Of a stretch of DNA of 64,000 nt, positions 25,596-33,700 are shown piece by piece. The stretch lies in NCBI GenBank assembly GCA_937958475.1, contig CALFXR010000065.1, forward strand, positions 11,724 through 75,723, written 5' to 3'. The position numbers and the translations under genes were made by a program. This DNA comes from an uncultured Mesorhizobium sp. (GTDB lineage: Bacteria; Pseudomonadota; Alphaproteobacteria; Rhizobiales; Rhizobiaceae). The notes beneath the pieces are model-generated. The model had not been told where the DNA came from, searched no databases, and was given only the letters and a program-made list of their open reading frames with translations. Within the stretch, counting starts at the first letter, position 1. Each line of letters begins with the position of its first letter.

Positions 25596-27422
25596 ATGCA
25601 GATCCGCAACATCGCGATCATCGCGCACGTTGACCATGGCAAGACCACGCTGGTCGACCAGCTTCTGAGACAGTCCGGTTCCTTCCGCGAGAACCAGCGC
25701 GTCGCCGAGCGCGCCATGGACTCCAACGACCTCGAGAAGGAGCGCGGCATCACCATCCTCGCCAAGGCGACCTCGGTCGACTGGAAGGACACGCGCATCA
25801 ACATCGTCGACACGCCCGGCCACGCCGACTTCGGCGGCGAGGTCGAGCGCATCCTGTCGATGGTGGACTCGGCCATCGTGCTGGTCGACGCCGCCGAAGG
25901 GCCGATGCCGCAGACCAAGTTCGTCGTCGGCAAGGCGCTGAAGGTCGGCCTGAGGCCGATCGTGGTCATCAACAAGATCGACCGGCCCGACGCGCGCCAT
26001 GTCGAGGTGGTCAACGAGGTGTTCGACCTGTTCGCCGCGCTCGACGCCACCGACGAGCAGCTCGACTTCCCGATCCTCTACGGCTCCGGCCGCGACGGCT
26101 GGGTTTCGGAGAAGCCCGAAGGTCCGAAGGACCAGGGCCTGGCGCCGCTGTTCGACCTCGTGCTCAAGCACGTGCCGGCGCCGACCGTGCATCCCGGACC
26201 GTTCCGCATGATCGGGACGATCCTCGAGGCCAATCCGTTCCTCGGCCGCATCATCACCGGCCGCATCTACTCCGGCTCGCTGAAGCCGAACCAGGCGGTC
26301 AAGGTGCTGCATCACGACGGCACGCTGCTGGAGACCGGGCGCATCACCAAGATCCTCGCCTTCCGCGGCCTGGAGCGCCAGCCCATCGACGAGGCGCAGG
26401 CGGGCGACATCGTCGCCATCGCCGGCCTGCAGAAAGGCACCGTCGCCGACACGTTCTGCGATCCGTCGATCAGCGAGCCGCTGAAGGCGCAGCCGATCGA
26501 TCCGCCGACCGTCACCATGTCCTTCCTCGTCAACGATTCGCCGCTGGCCGGCACCGAGGGCGACAAGGTCACCAGCCGCGTCATCCGCGACCGCCTGCTC
26601 AAGGAGGCGGAAGGCAACGTCGCGCTGAAGATCGAGGAATCGGCCGACAAGGATTCGTTCTTCGTCTCCGGCCGCGGCGAGTTGCAGCTCGCCGTGCTGA
26701 TCGAGACCATGCGCCGCGAGGGCTTCGAGATCGCGGTGTCGCGGCCGCGCGTCGTCATGCAGAAGGACGAGCACGGCCACCTGCTCGAGCCGGTCGAGGA
26801 AGTCGTCATCGACGTCGACGAGGAGCACGCCGGAATCGTCGTGCAGAAGATGAGCGAGCGCAAGGCCGAGATGGTCGAGCTGCGTCCGTCCGGCGGCAAC
26901 CGCCAGCGGCTGGTCTTCCACGCGCCGACGCGCGGCCTGATCGGCTACCAGTCGGAACTGCTGACCGACACGCGCGGCACCGCCGTGATGAACCGGCTGT
27001 TCCATGCCTACCAACCCTACAAGGGCGAGCTGCCCGGCCGCACCAACGGCGTGCTGATCTCCAACGAGCAGGGCGAAGCGGTCGCCTACGCCATGTGGAA
27101 CCTCGAGGACCGCGGCCCGATGGTCATCGATCCCGGCGTCAAGGTCTACCAGGGCATGATCATCGGCATCCACTCGAGGGACAACGACCTCGAGGTCAAC
27201 GTGCTGAAGGGCAAGAAGCTGACCAACATCCGTGCCGCCGGCAAGGACGAGGCGGTGCGGCTGACCCCGCCGATCCGCATGACGCTGGAGCGCGCGCTGG
27301 CCTGGATCCAGGACGACGAACTCGTCGAGGTAACGCCGAAGACCATCCGCCTGAGAAAGCTCTACCTCGACCCGAACGAGCGCAAGCGCTTCGAGAAGAC
27401 GAAGACCGCCGGCGCCGCCTGA
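25596..27422 (+). CDS. typA: Translational GTPase TypA/BipA
   Basis: 608 residues, full length. GTPase motifs: G1 HVDHGKTTL, G2 ERGITI, G3 DTPGHADF and G4 NKIDRPDAR. Domain II and the BipA-specific C-terminal half follow (DEEHAGIVVQKMSERKAEM, HAPTRGLIGYQSELL). BipA binds the ribosome and assists 50S assembly and stress adaptation. The ATG at 25596 (MQIRNIAIIAHV) is the conserved start; the frame extends 15 codons upstream without similarity. A 9-bp hairpin lies 11 nt after the stop. Confidence 0.97.
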   Translation: MQIRNIAIIAHVDHGKTTLVDQLLRQSGSFRENQRVAERAMDSNDLEKERGITILAKATSVDWKDTRINIVDTPGHADFGGEVERILSMVDSAIVLVDAAEGPMPQTKFVVGKALKVGLRPIVVINKIDRPDARHVEVVNEVFDLFAALDATDEQLDFPILYGSGRDGWVSEKPEGPKDQGLAPLFDLVLKHVPAPTVHPGPFRMIGTILEANPFLGRIITGRIYSGSLKPNQAVKVLHHDGTLLETGRITKILAFRGLERQPIDEAQAGDIVAIAGLQKGTVADTFCDPSISEPLKAQPIDPPTVTMSFLVNDSPLAGTEGDKVTSRVIRDRLLKEAEGNVALKIEESADKDSFFVSGRGELQLAVLIETMRREGFEIAVSRPRVVMQKDEHGHLLEPVEEVVIDVDEEHAGIVVQKMSERKAEMVELRPSGGNRQRLVFHAPTRGLIGYQSELLTDTRGTAVMNRLFHAYQPYKGELPGRTNGVLISNEQGEAVAYAMWNLEDRGPMVIDPGVKVYQGMIIGIHSRDNDLEVNVLKGKKLTNIRAAGKDEAVRLTPPIRMTLERALAWIQDDELVEVTPKTIRLRKLYLDPNERKRFEKTKTAGAA

Positions 27423-27432
27423 CGCGCCGGCC

Positions 27433-27455
27433 GCCGGGCGATTGCCTCGCCCGGC
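27433..27455 (+). terminator. Stem-loop after typA
   Basis: GCCGGGCGA-TTGCC-TCGCCCGGC, perfect 9-bp arms and a 5-nt loop, beginning 11 nt after the typA stop. No T-tract follows, so it may protect the 3' end or help Rho-dependent termination rather than terminate alone. Confidence 0.5.
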
Positions 27456-27500
27456 CCCGGTGTCCTATCCTCGCGTTTGCAAGGCCGATCGGGGGATGAA

Positions 27501-27962
27501 ATGCGCGTTGCAGGCAGAACCCTTCTTGCCCTCGTGTTCGGCTTCTTCGGCGGCTGGGCGTTCGCGACCTCGGCGTCCTTCCGCTACATGGACGCCTTCG
27601 ACATCTTCGACCGCGACGGCGGCGGCGCGATGGGTGCCTTCTTCATCATCGGTCCGTTCTTCGGCGTGATCGCGGCGATCGTGCTTGCCGGCATGGTCCT
27701 GGTGCGCGGTCTCGCCGCCGGCCAGCCGAAGCCCGCCGGCTGGCAGCCGCCCTCGGCGGAATCGCGGCGGCTGCGGACCTGGATCCTGGCCGTGCTGGTC
27801 GTGGTCGTGGTCTACATGATCGGCTGGGCGTTCATCGACCTCTCCGGGCCGTGGGCGCCGAAGAGCGCCGTGCGTTCGCTGTTCTACAACGGTATCCCGC
27901 TGGCGGCCGGCCTTCTGTGCGCGCTCTTCGTCGTCCGCAGGCGCGCAAGAAGCACCGCCTGA
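27501..27962 (+). CDS. Hypothetical inner-membrane protein
   Basis: 153 residues from the ATG at 27501 (MRVAGRTLLALVFGFFGGWA), preceded by GGGGGATG bases that can serve as ribosome site. Four hydrophobic segments lie at about 5-25, 45-72, 95-118 and 128-146, with a short Pro-rich loop (GQPKPAGWQPPS). There is no recognised domain. It follows typA after 78 bp, with a hairpin in between, so it is probably a separate unit. Confidence 0.7.
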   Translation: MRVAGRTLLALVFGFFGGWAFATSASFRYMDAFDIFDRDGGGAMGAFFIIGPFFGVIAAIVLAGMVLVRGLAAGQPKPAGWQPPSAESRRLRTWILAVLVVVVVYMIGWAFIDLSGPWAPKSAVRSLFYNGIPLAAGLLCALFVVRRRARSTA

Positions 27963-28275
27963 CCTTCCTGCCCGAGCCGCTCGAGCCGCTCGAGCCTTGC
28001 GGACATGGTGCTCCTGCTCTAAGGAGCCGTCTCCCGAGGCGATCCGGATACCCCGCACCTTGCCGCAGTAACGACCGGTCTCATCGTCAGTCCCCATCGG
28101 GCGCGCTCGCGCCCATGAGATCGTCTTCGTTCGAAGGGGCGGCGGTTCGAGACCGGTATGGCACGCCTGCCTCCGGACATCCCGTCCCGATCGACCCTAG
28201 CGCCGCCGCACCGAGCCTCCTCCGAGGCGTCTCGACCTGCATGTCCCGCCGGACCCTTTGCAAGGGCAAGCGCAC
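27963..28275. other. Intergenic stretch without a supported gene
   Basis: 313 bp between the membrane-protein gene and the DUF1062 gene. It starts with three copies of a 9-bp GAGCCGCTC-like unit (27977-28002). I see no other repeat, hairpin with T-tract, or credible small frame. The promoter of the DUF1062 gene presumably lies near its right end. Confidence 0.4.
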
Positions 28276-28917
28276 ATGTCGGGCACGCTCCGCGTCCTCT
28301 GGACCATCCGTATCTCCATCTCCACCACCCCGAAACCCATCCTCCGCTGCAGCCGCTGCGACCAGCCGCGCGCCTTCGAGCCGAGCGGCAGGTTCCGCCT
28401 CAACGCCAACGGCAAGCGCCTCGACGCCTGGCTGATCTATCGCTGCACCGCATGCGGCGCGACGTGGAACCGCACGATCTTCGAGCGCCGGCAGCGAAGC
28501 GAGATCGACGACGCCGTGCTCGAGGCGCTGCAAGGCAACGATCCGGTTCTTGCCGAGCAGGTCGCGCAGGACGCCGCGGGGCTGCGGCGCTGGACGACCC
28601 GCTTCGCCGAGGGCGATGGCGGCACGATCGCCGTCGACAAGGCCGTCCTGGCGCATGGCGATGGCGATGTGGAACGGCTGGCGATCGAGCTCCTGATGCC
28701 GGCCGCCGCGACGATCCGCTGCGACCGCCTGCTGGCGGCCGGACTGGGTCTCTCGCGCGGCGGCGTAGCGGCGCTCTCGGACGCGGGGCGCATTGCCGTA
28801 GACGGCTCCGGCAGGAGGCCGCCGGCGCGGCCGCTGCACCAGGGATCCTTCGTTACGATCGATGTCTCCGGCCTGGCTGACGCGGCCGCACTCGCCGGGC
28901 GCGCGACCGGGAGATGA
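28276..28917 (+). CDS. DUF1062 family protein
   Basis: 213 residues from the ATG at 28276. The N-terminal part carries two CxxC pairs (LRCSRCDQPRAF and YRCTACGATWNR), separated by FRLNANGKRLDAWLIY, so a small zinc ribbon is likely. The rest (NDPVLAEQVAQDAAGLRRW, then IRCDRLLAAGLGLSRGGVAA) matches the DUF1062 pattern, of unknown function. The second half has an S4-like look (RCDRLLAAGLGLSR), compatible with RNA binding, which is only inferred. Confidence 0.85.
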   Translation: MSGTLRVLWTIRISISTTPKPILRCSRCDQPRAFEPSGRFRLNANGKRLDAWLIYRCTACGATWNRTIFERRQRSEIDDAVLEALQGNDPVLAEQVAQDAAGLRRWTTRFAEGDGGTIAVDKAVLAHGDGDVERLAIELLMPAAATIRCDRLLAAGLGLSRGGVAALSDAGRIAVDGSGRRPPARPLHQGSFVTIDVSGLADAAALAGRATGR

Positions 28918-28998
28918 CGGCAGGATGGTCGCGACGGGGCGATTGACTCCCCGTAGATCGGCGGGAAGATGCGGGCCGATCGCATGGAGGATGCACCG

Positions 28999-29613
28999 AT
29001 GTCGCTGGCTTCGCTTCTCATCTTCGCCGCAGCGCTGTTCGTCGCGGCCGGCTCGCCCGGCCCGTCGATCGCGGCGCTCGTCGCCCGCGTCATTGCCGGC
29101 GGCGTGCGCGGGGTGCTTCCCTTCCTGCTCGCCATGTGGATCGGCGAGGCGATCTGGCTGTCGTTTGCCGTGTTCGGCCTCGTGATGGTGGCGCAGACCT
29201 TCCACCTCGCCTTCGTCGCGCTGAAATGGGCCGGCGTCGCCTATCTCGCCTGGCTGGCGTGGAAGATGTGGACGGCGCCGGTCGAGACGAAGGAGGGCGC
29301 GCTGCCGTCGGCGGATTCGCCGCTGCGCCTGTTCCTCGCCGGCATGGCGGTCACCCTCGGCAATCCGAAGATCATGGTCTTCTACCTGGCGCTGCTGCCC
29401 ACCCTCGTCGACCTCGGCTCGGTCACCGTGCTCGGCTGGGCCGAGCTCGTCGCCACAATGGCGCTGGTGCTGGTCGCCATCGACCTGACCTGGGTCGCCG
29501 CCGCGGTTCAGGCGAAGAAGATGCTGAAGAGCCCGCGCGCCGTCAGGATCGCCAACCGCGCCGGCGCCACCGCGATGGCCGGCGCGGCGGCGGCCATCGC
29601 CACGCGCTCGTAA
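28999..29613 (+). CDS. LysE family translocator
   Basis: 204 residues. The ATG at 28999 has GGAGG 8 nt upstream. About six membrane segments; the LysE/RhtB signature is present: AAGSPGPSIAALVARVIAGG near the N-terminus, FVALKWAGVAYLAWLAWKMW, and FLAGMAVTLGNPKIMVFYLA. These transporters export amino acids or related small molecules from the cytosol. Substrate unknown. The YCII gene is convergent. Confidence 0.93.
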   Translation: MSLASLLIFAAALFVAAGSPGPSIAALVARVIAGGVRGVLPFLLAMWIGEAIWLSFAVFGLVMVAQTFHLAFVALKWAGVAYLAWLAWKMWTAPVETKEGALPSADSPLRLFLAGMAVTLGNPKIMVFYLALLPTLVDLGSVTVLGWAELVATMALVLVAIDLTWVAAAVQAKKMLKSPRAVRIANRAGATAMAGAAAAIATRS

Positions 29614-29649
29614 ACGCTGGCGGTGCCGGGGAAGGCTGCGGCGCGACGC

Positions 29650-29967
29650 TCAGCCCATCTCGATGATCGGTGCGACCTCGATGGTCCCGCCGGCGTCGAG
29701 ATGCGGGCAGCCCTTCGCCATGGCGACCGCGGCGTCGGCGTCGGCGGCCTTGAGGACCGAATAGCCGGCGGTGGGGTTCGGCCCGCCGTCGTTGGTCACC
29801 TTGCCGCCGGAATGGACGGTCATCGACTTGCCGACCGGGTTGCCCCCGTCAACCACGGCGTCGCCCAGCGTGCCGAACCACGCCATCCACGCCGCCATGA
29901 CCTTCTGCCCTTCCTCCTCGGAAGCCGGCATCGTGCCGCCGTGGTATACCAGCAGGAAATTCGGCAT
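29650..29967 (-). CDS. YCII-related domain protein
   Basis: 105 residues: MPNFLLVYHGG, then WMAWFGTLGDAVVDGGNPVG, then GYSVLKAADADAAVAMAKGC and PHLDAGGTIEVAPI. This is the YCII/DGPF-like ferredoxin fold of about 100 residues with the conserved His of the PHL motif. The family often accompanies ECF sigma factors but none is seen here. Function unknown. GGAGGGA precedes the ATG. Confidence 0.92.
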   Translation of the reverse strand: MPNFLLVYHGGTMPASEEEGQKVMAAWMAWFGTLGDAVVDGGNPVGKSMTVHSGGKVTNDGGPNPTAGYSVLKAADADAAVAMAKGCPHLDAGGTIEVAPIIEMG

Positions 29968-30004
29968 TTCGTCCCTCCTTCGTTGCGGCGTTCAACCGCG
30001 TTGC

Positions 30005-30016
30005 GTTGATATCAAC
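30005..30016. promoter_or_regulatory. 12-bp palindrome upstream of the YCII gene
   Basis: GTTGATATCAAC, perfect dyad, 38 bp upstream of the YCII start codon and AT-rich against its surroundings. It could be an operator or lie over the promoter. No regulator gene is adjacent. Confidence 0.35.
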
Positions 30017-30107
30017 ATAGTCTGCCGCGTTCCGCCACCCGGGCGACCGGCCGATCGTCGTCACGCTTGCGTGAAGGCGGATGCGGCGGAGAGCGTCGGC
30101 GACGGTC

Positions 30108-30674
30108 TCAGCGCGCCATGGCGTGGTATTCGGGGTTCGGCCGCATGTCGACCGCCGCGGCGACGCGATTGGACATGTTGAAGAAGGCCGCGGTCGAGGC
30201 GATGTCCCAGATGTCGCGCTCGGAGAAGCCGGCGGCGCGCAGGCCGGCCCGATCGGCTTCCTCGATCTTCGCAGGCGTCTCGGTCAGCTTCACGGCGAAG
30301 TCGAGCATGGCCTTCTGCCGCGCCGACAGCGCCGCGGCGCGGTAGTTCATCACCATCATCTCGCCGAGCGCCGGGTCGCCCGACAGCTGGCGCACCGCCG
30401 CGCCGTGCGCGGTGAGGCAGTAGTAGCAATGGTTCACCGACGACACCGCCACCGCGATCATCTCGCGCTCGAGCTTCGACAGGCCGGAGGCGCCGAGCAT
30501 CAGGTCGTTGTACATGTCGGTGAAGGCGCGCAGCTTCTTCTCGTCGAAGGCATAGGCCTGCAGCACGTTCGGCACGAGGCCGAGCTTTTCCCGGCATTTT
30601 TCGAAATATGCCTCGGTCGCCTCGCTCAGCGGTCCGGCCGGCTCGATGGCGAGCGCGACGATGGGTTCGCTCAT
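30108..30674 (-). CDS. Peroxidase-related / AhpD-like (carboxymuconolactone decarboxylase fold) protein
   Basis: 188 residues. The alkylhydroperoxidase core is LSKLEREMIAVAVSSVNHCY with YCLTAHGAAV, giving the C-x-x-C-x-x-x-H motif (CYYCLTAH) of AhpD-type redox enzymes. The C-terminal GFSERDIWDIASTAAFFNMS and NRVAAAVDMRPN match the peroxidase-related group. It probably uses the Cys pair for peroxide or disulfide chemistry in the cytosol. The ATG at 30674 is the only suitable start; GGAGGAT lies upstream. Confidence 0.93.
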   Translation of the reverse strand: MSEPIVALAIEPAGPLSEATEAYFEKCREKLGLVPNVLQAYAFDEKKLRAFTDMYNDLMLGASGLSKLEREMIAVAVSSVNHCYYCLTAHGAAVRQLSGDPALGEMMVMNYRAAALSARQKAMLDFAVKLTETPAKIEEADRAGLRAAGFSERDIWDIASTAAFFNMSNRVAAAVDMRPNPEYHAMAR

Positions 30675-30794
30675 TCGGTATCCTCCTCGACGAATTCTGT
30701 GCTTCCCGGCGGAACGGGACCGATCCGCAATCGTAAAAGCATCATCATCTGCTAGCATAAGCACAATGCGCCGGCGGTGGGAGGACAAAGCGCC

Positions 30795-33700
30795 ATGGTG
30801 GACAGCCAGAAGGGCCGCAAGGCCGGAAATGTCGCAGGGGCAGAGGAAGACGGCGGAGGGTCGCAGAAACTGGCGTCCTTCCTCCTGACGCGGGCACCGG
30901 CGGAGGACGTTTCCTGCTATGAGCCCGGCGAGCTGGAAAAGGCCGCCCGCCGCGCCTGGGCCGCACTGAGCCGGCACCGCCGGGGCGAAAGCGTCGTCGA
31001 CATCGACAATGGCGGCGAGGTCCGCCGCCAGGGCCGGCCGGTGACCGTGATCACCGTCGTCAACGACAACATGCCGTTCCTCTTCGATTCGATCCTCTCG
31101 GAGATCAGCGAGAGCGCCGGCGAGGCGTCTCTCGTCATGCATCCGGTGTTCGCCGTGCGCCACGACGGCACCGGCGTCGCCGAACTGCTCGGCGAGCCGG
31201 GCGCGGCGAAGACCGATGCCGCCGCCGACCGCGTCAGCCTGATCCATGTCCACGTCGCGCCGCTGAGCGACCGCGAGGCCGAGGGCCTGGCGGAGCGTCT
31301 CGGCAGGATCCTCGTCCAGGTGCGCGCGGCGGTGGCCGACTGGAGGCCGATGCTCGCACGCCTCGACCAGGCGATCACCCAATTCCGCTACTCGCCGGTG
31401 CCGCTCGACAAGGACGACGTCGCCGAGGCGATCGCCTTCCTCGAATGGCTGCGCGACGACAACTTCACCTTCCTCGGCATGCGCGAGTTCGTCTATACCG
31501 GCGGCGAGAAGAGCGGAACGCTGGAACGCTCCGACAAGCGCGGCCTCGGCATCCTCGCCGACCCGGACGTGCTCGTGCTGCGCCGCGGCTCCGAGGCGGT
31601 CTCGACCACGCCGGAGATCCGCGCCTTCCTGCATGGGCCCGATCCGCTGATCGTCACCAAGGCCAACGCCAAGTCGGTGGTCCACCGGCGCATCTATCTC
31701 GACTACGTCGGCATCAAGACCTACGACGACAATGGCGGCCTGTCGGGCGAACTGCGCGTGGTCGGCCTGTTCACCTCGACGGCCTACACGCGCTCGGTGA
31801 TGAAGATCCCCTATCTGCGCTCGAAGGTGCAGGCCGTCATCGCCAGGTCCGGCTTCGACCCGAACGACCATTCCGGCAAGGCGCTCATCAACGTGCTGGA
31901 ATCCTATCCGCGCGACGAACTGTTCCAGATCGCCGTGCCGACGCTGAGGAGGCACGCCGAATCGATCCTGGCGCTGGGCGAACGGCCGCGGGTGCGGGCG
32001 CTGGTGCGGGCCGATCAGTTCGACCGCTTCGTCTCGGTGATCGTCTTCGTCCCGCGCGACCGCTACGACAGCGGCGTGCGCGAGAAAATCGGCGCCTACC
32101 TCAAGACGATCTTCGAGGGCCGGGTCTCGGCCTTCTATCCCGCCTTCCCGGAAGGCTCGCTGGCGCGCGTCCACTTCATCATCGGCCGTTCCGGCGGAAA
32201 GACGCCGAAGGTCGAACCGGAGACCATCGAGGCCGGCATCCGCGACATCATCCGCACCTGGGACGACGGCCTGCGCGAGGCGGCCGCGGACGCCGGCGCC
32301 GATGCCTCGCTCGCCGCGATCGCCGGGCGATTGCCGGAGAGCTACCGCGGGTCCTTCTCGCCTGGGGAGGCGCTGGCGGACGCCGGCCGCATCGCCCGCC
32401 TCGACGTCGGACGGACGATCGCCATCGACTACTACCGCCATGCCGGCCAGGCCGAAACGCAGGCCGCGCTGAAGATCTACCATTTCGGCGAGCCGGTCTC
32501 GCTGTCGCGACGCGTGCCGGTGCTGGAGAACATCGGCTTCCGCGTCATCAGCGAACGCACCTTCGAGGTACCCGACGGCGAAAGGCCGACCGTCTTCATC
32601 CACGACATGGAGCTGGAGAGCGCTTTTGGCCAGCCGATCGACCTTTCCGACGGCGGTGCGCTGTTCGAGGACGTCTTCCTCTCGGTCTGGCGCGGCGACA
32701 GCGACAATGACGGCTACAATTCGCTCGCCTCGACCGCCGGGCTCAATTCCGCGGAAATCCGCGTGCTGCGCGCCTACGGCCGCTACCTGCAGCAGGCCGG
32801 CATCCCGCAGAGCCAGGACTTCATCGCCGGCACGCTCAACCGCTACCCGCAGATCGCGCGCGGCCTGCACCAGCTGTTCGTCGCGCTGTTCGATCCGGCG
32901 CAGGCAGAAGGCGAGGTCACGGCACGCCACCTCAAGGCCAAGATCAAGGACGAGCTCGACGCCGTCCCCAGCATCGACGACGACACCATCATCCGCCGCT
33001 TCCTCAACCTGATCGAGGCGACGCTGCGCACCAACCATTTCGTGCCCGACCGGCCGGAGGGCGTCTCGTTCGCGTTCAAGCTCGATTCCAGGGCAGTCAC
33101 CGGCCTGCCGGAGCCGCGACCCTGGCGCGAGATCTTCGTCTACGGCCCCGAGGTCGAGGGCGTGCACCTGCGCTTCGGCCCGGTCGCGCGCGGCGGGCTG
33201 CGCTGGTCCGACCGCGCCCAGGACTACCGCACCGAGGTGCTCGGCCTGGTCAAGGCGCAGCAGGTGAAGAACGCCGTCATCGTGCCGGTCGGCGCCAAGG
33301 GCGGCTTCTATCCGAAGAAGCTGCCCGCCGGCGGCAGCCGCGACGCGGTGTTCGAGGCCGGGCGGCAGGCCTATGTCAACTTCGTCTCCAGCCTGCTCTC
33401 GATCACCGACAATCTCGACGCCGGCGCGGTCGTCCCGCCTGCCCATGTCGTGCGCCGCGACGCCGACGACCCCTATTTCGTCGTCGCCGCCGACAAGGGC
33501 ACCGCGACCTTCTCCGACACCGCCAATTCGATCAGCCAGGCGCACGGCTTCTGGCTCGACGACGCCTTCGCCTCCGGCGGCTCGGCCGGCTACGACCACA
33601 AGAAGATGGGCATCACCGCCCGGGGCGCCTGGGAAGCGGTCAAGCGCCATTTCCGCGAGATGAACCGCGACATCCAGACGACGCCCTTCACCTGCGTCGG

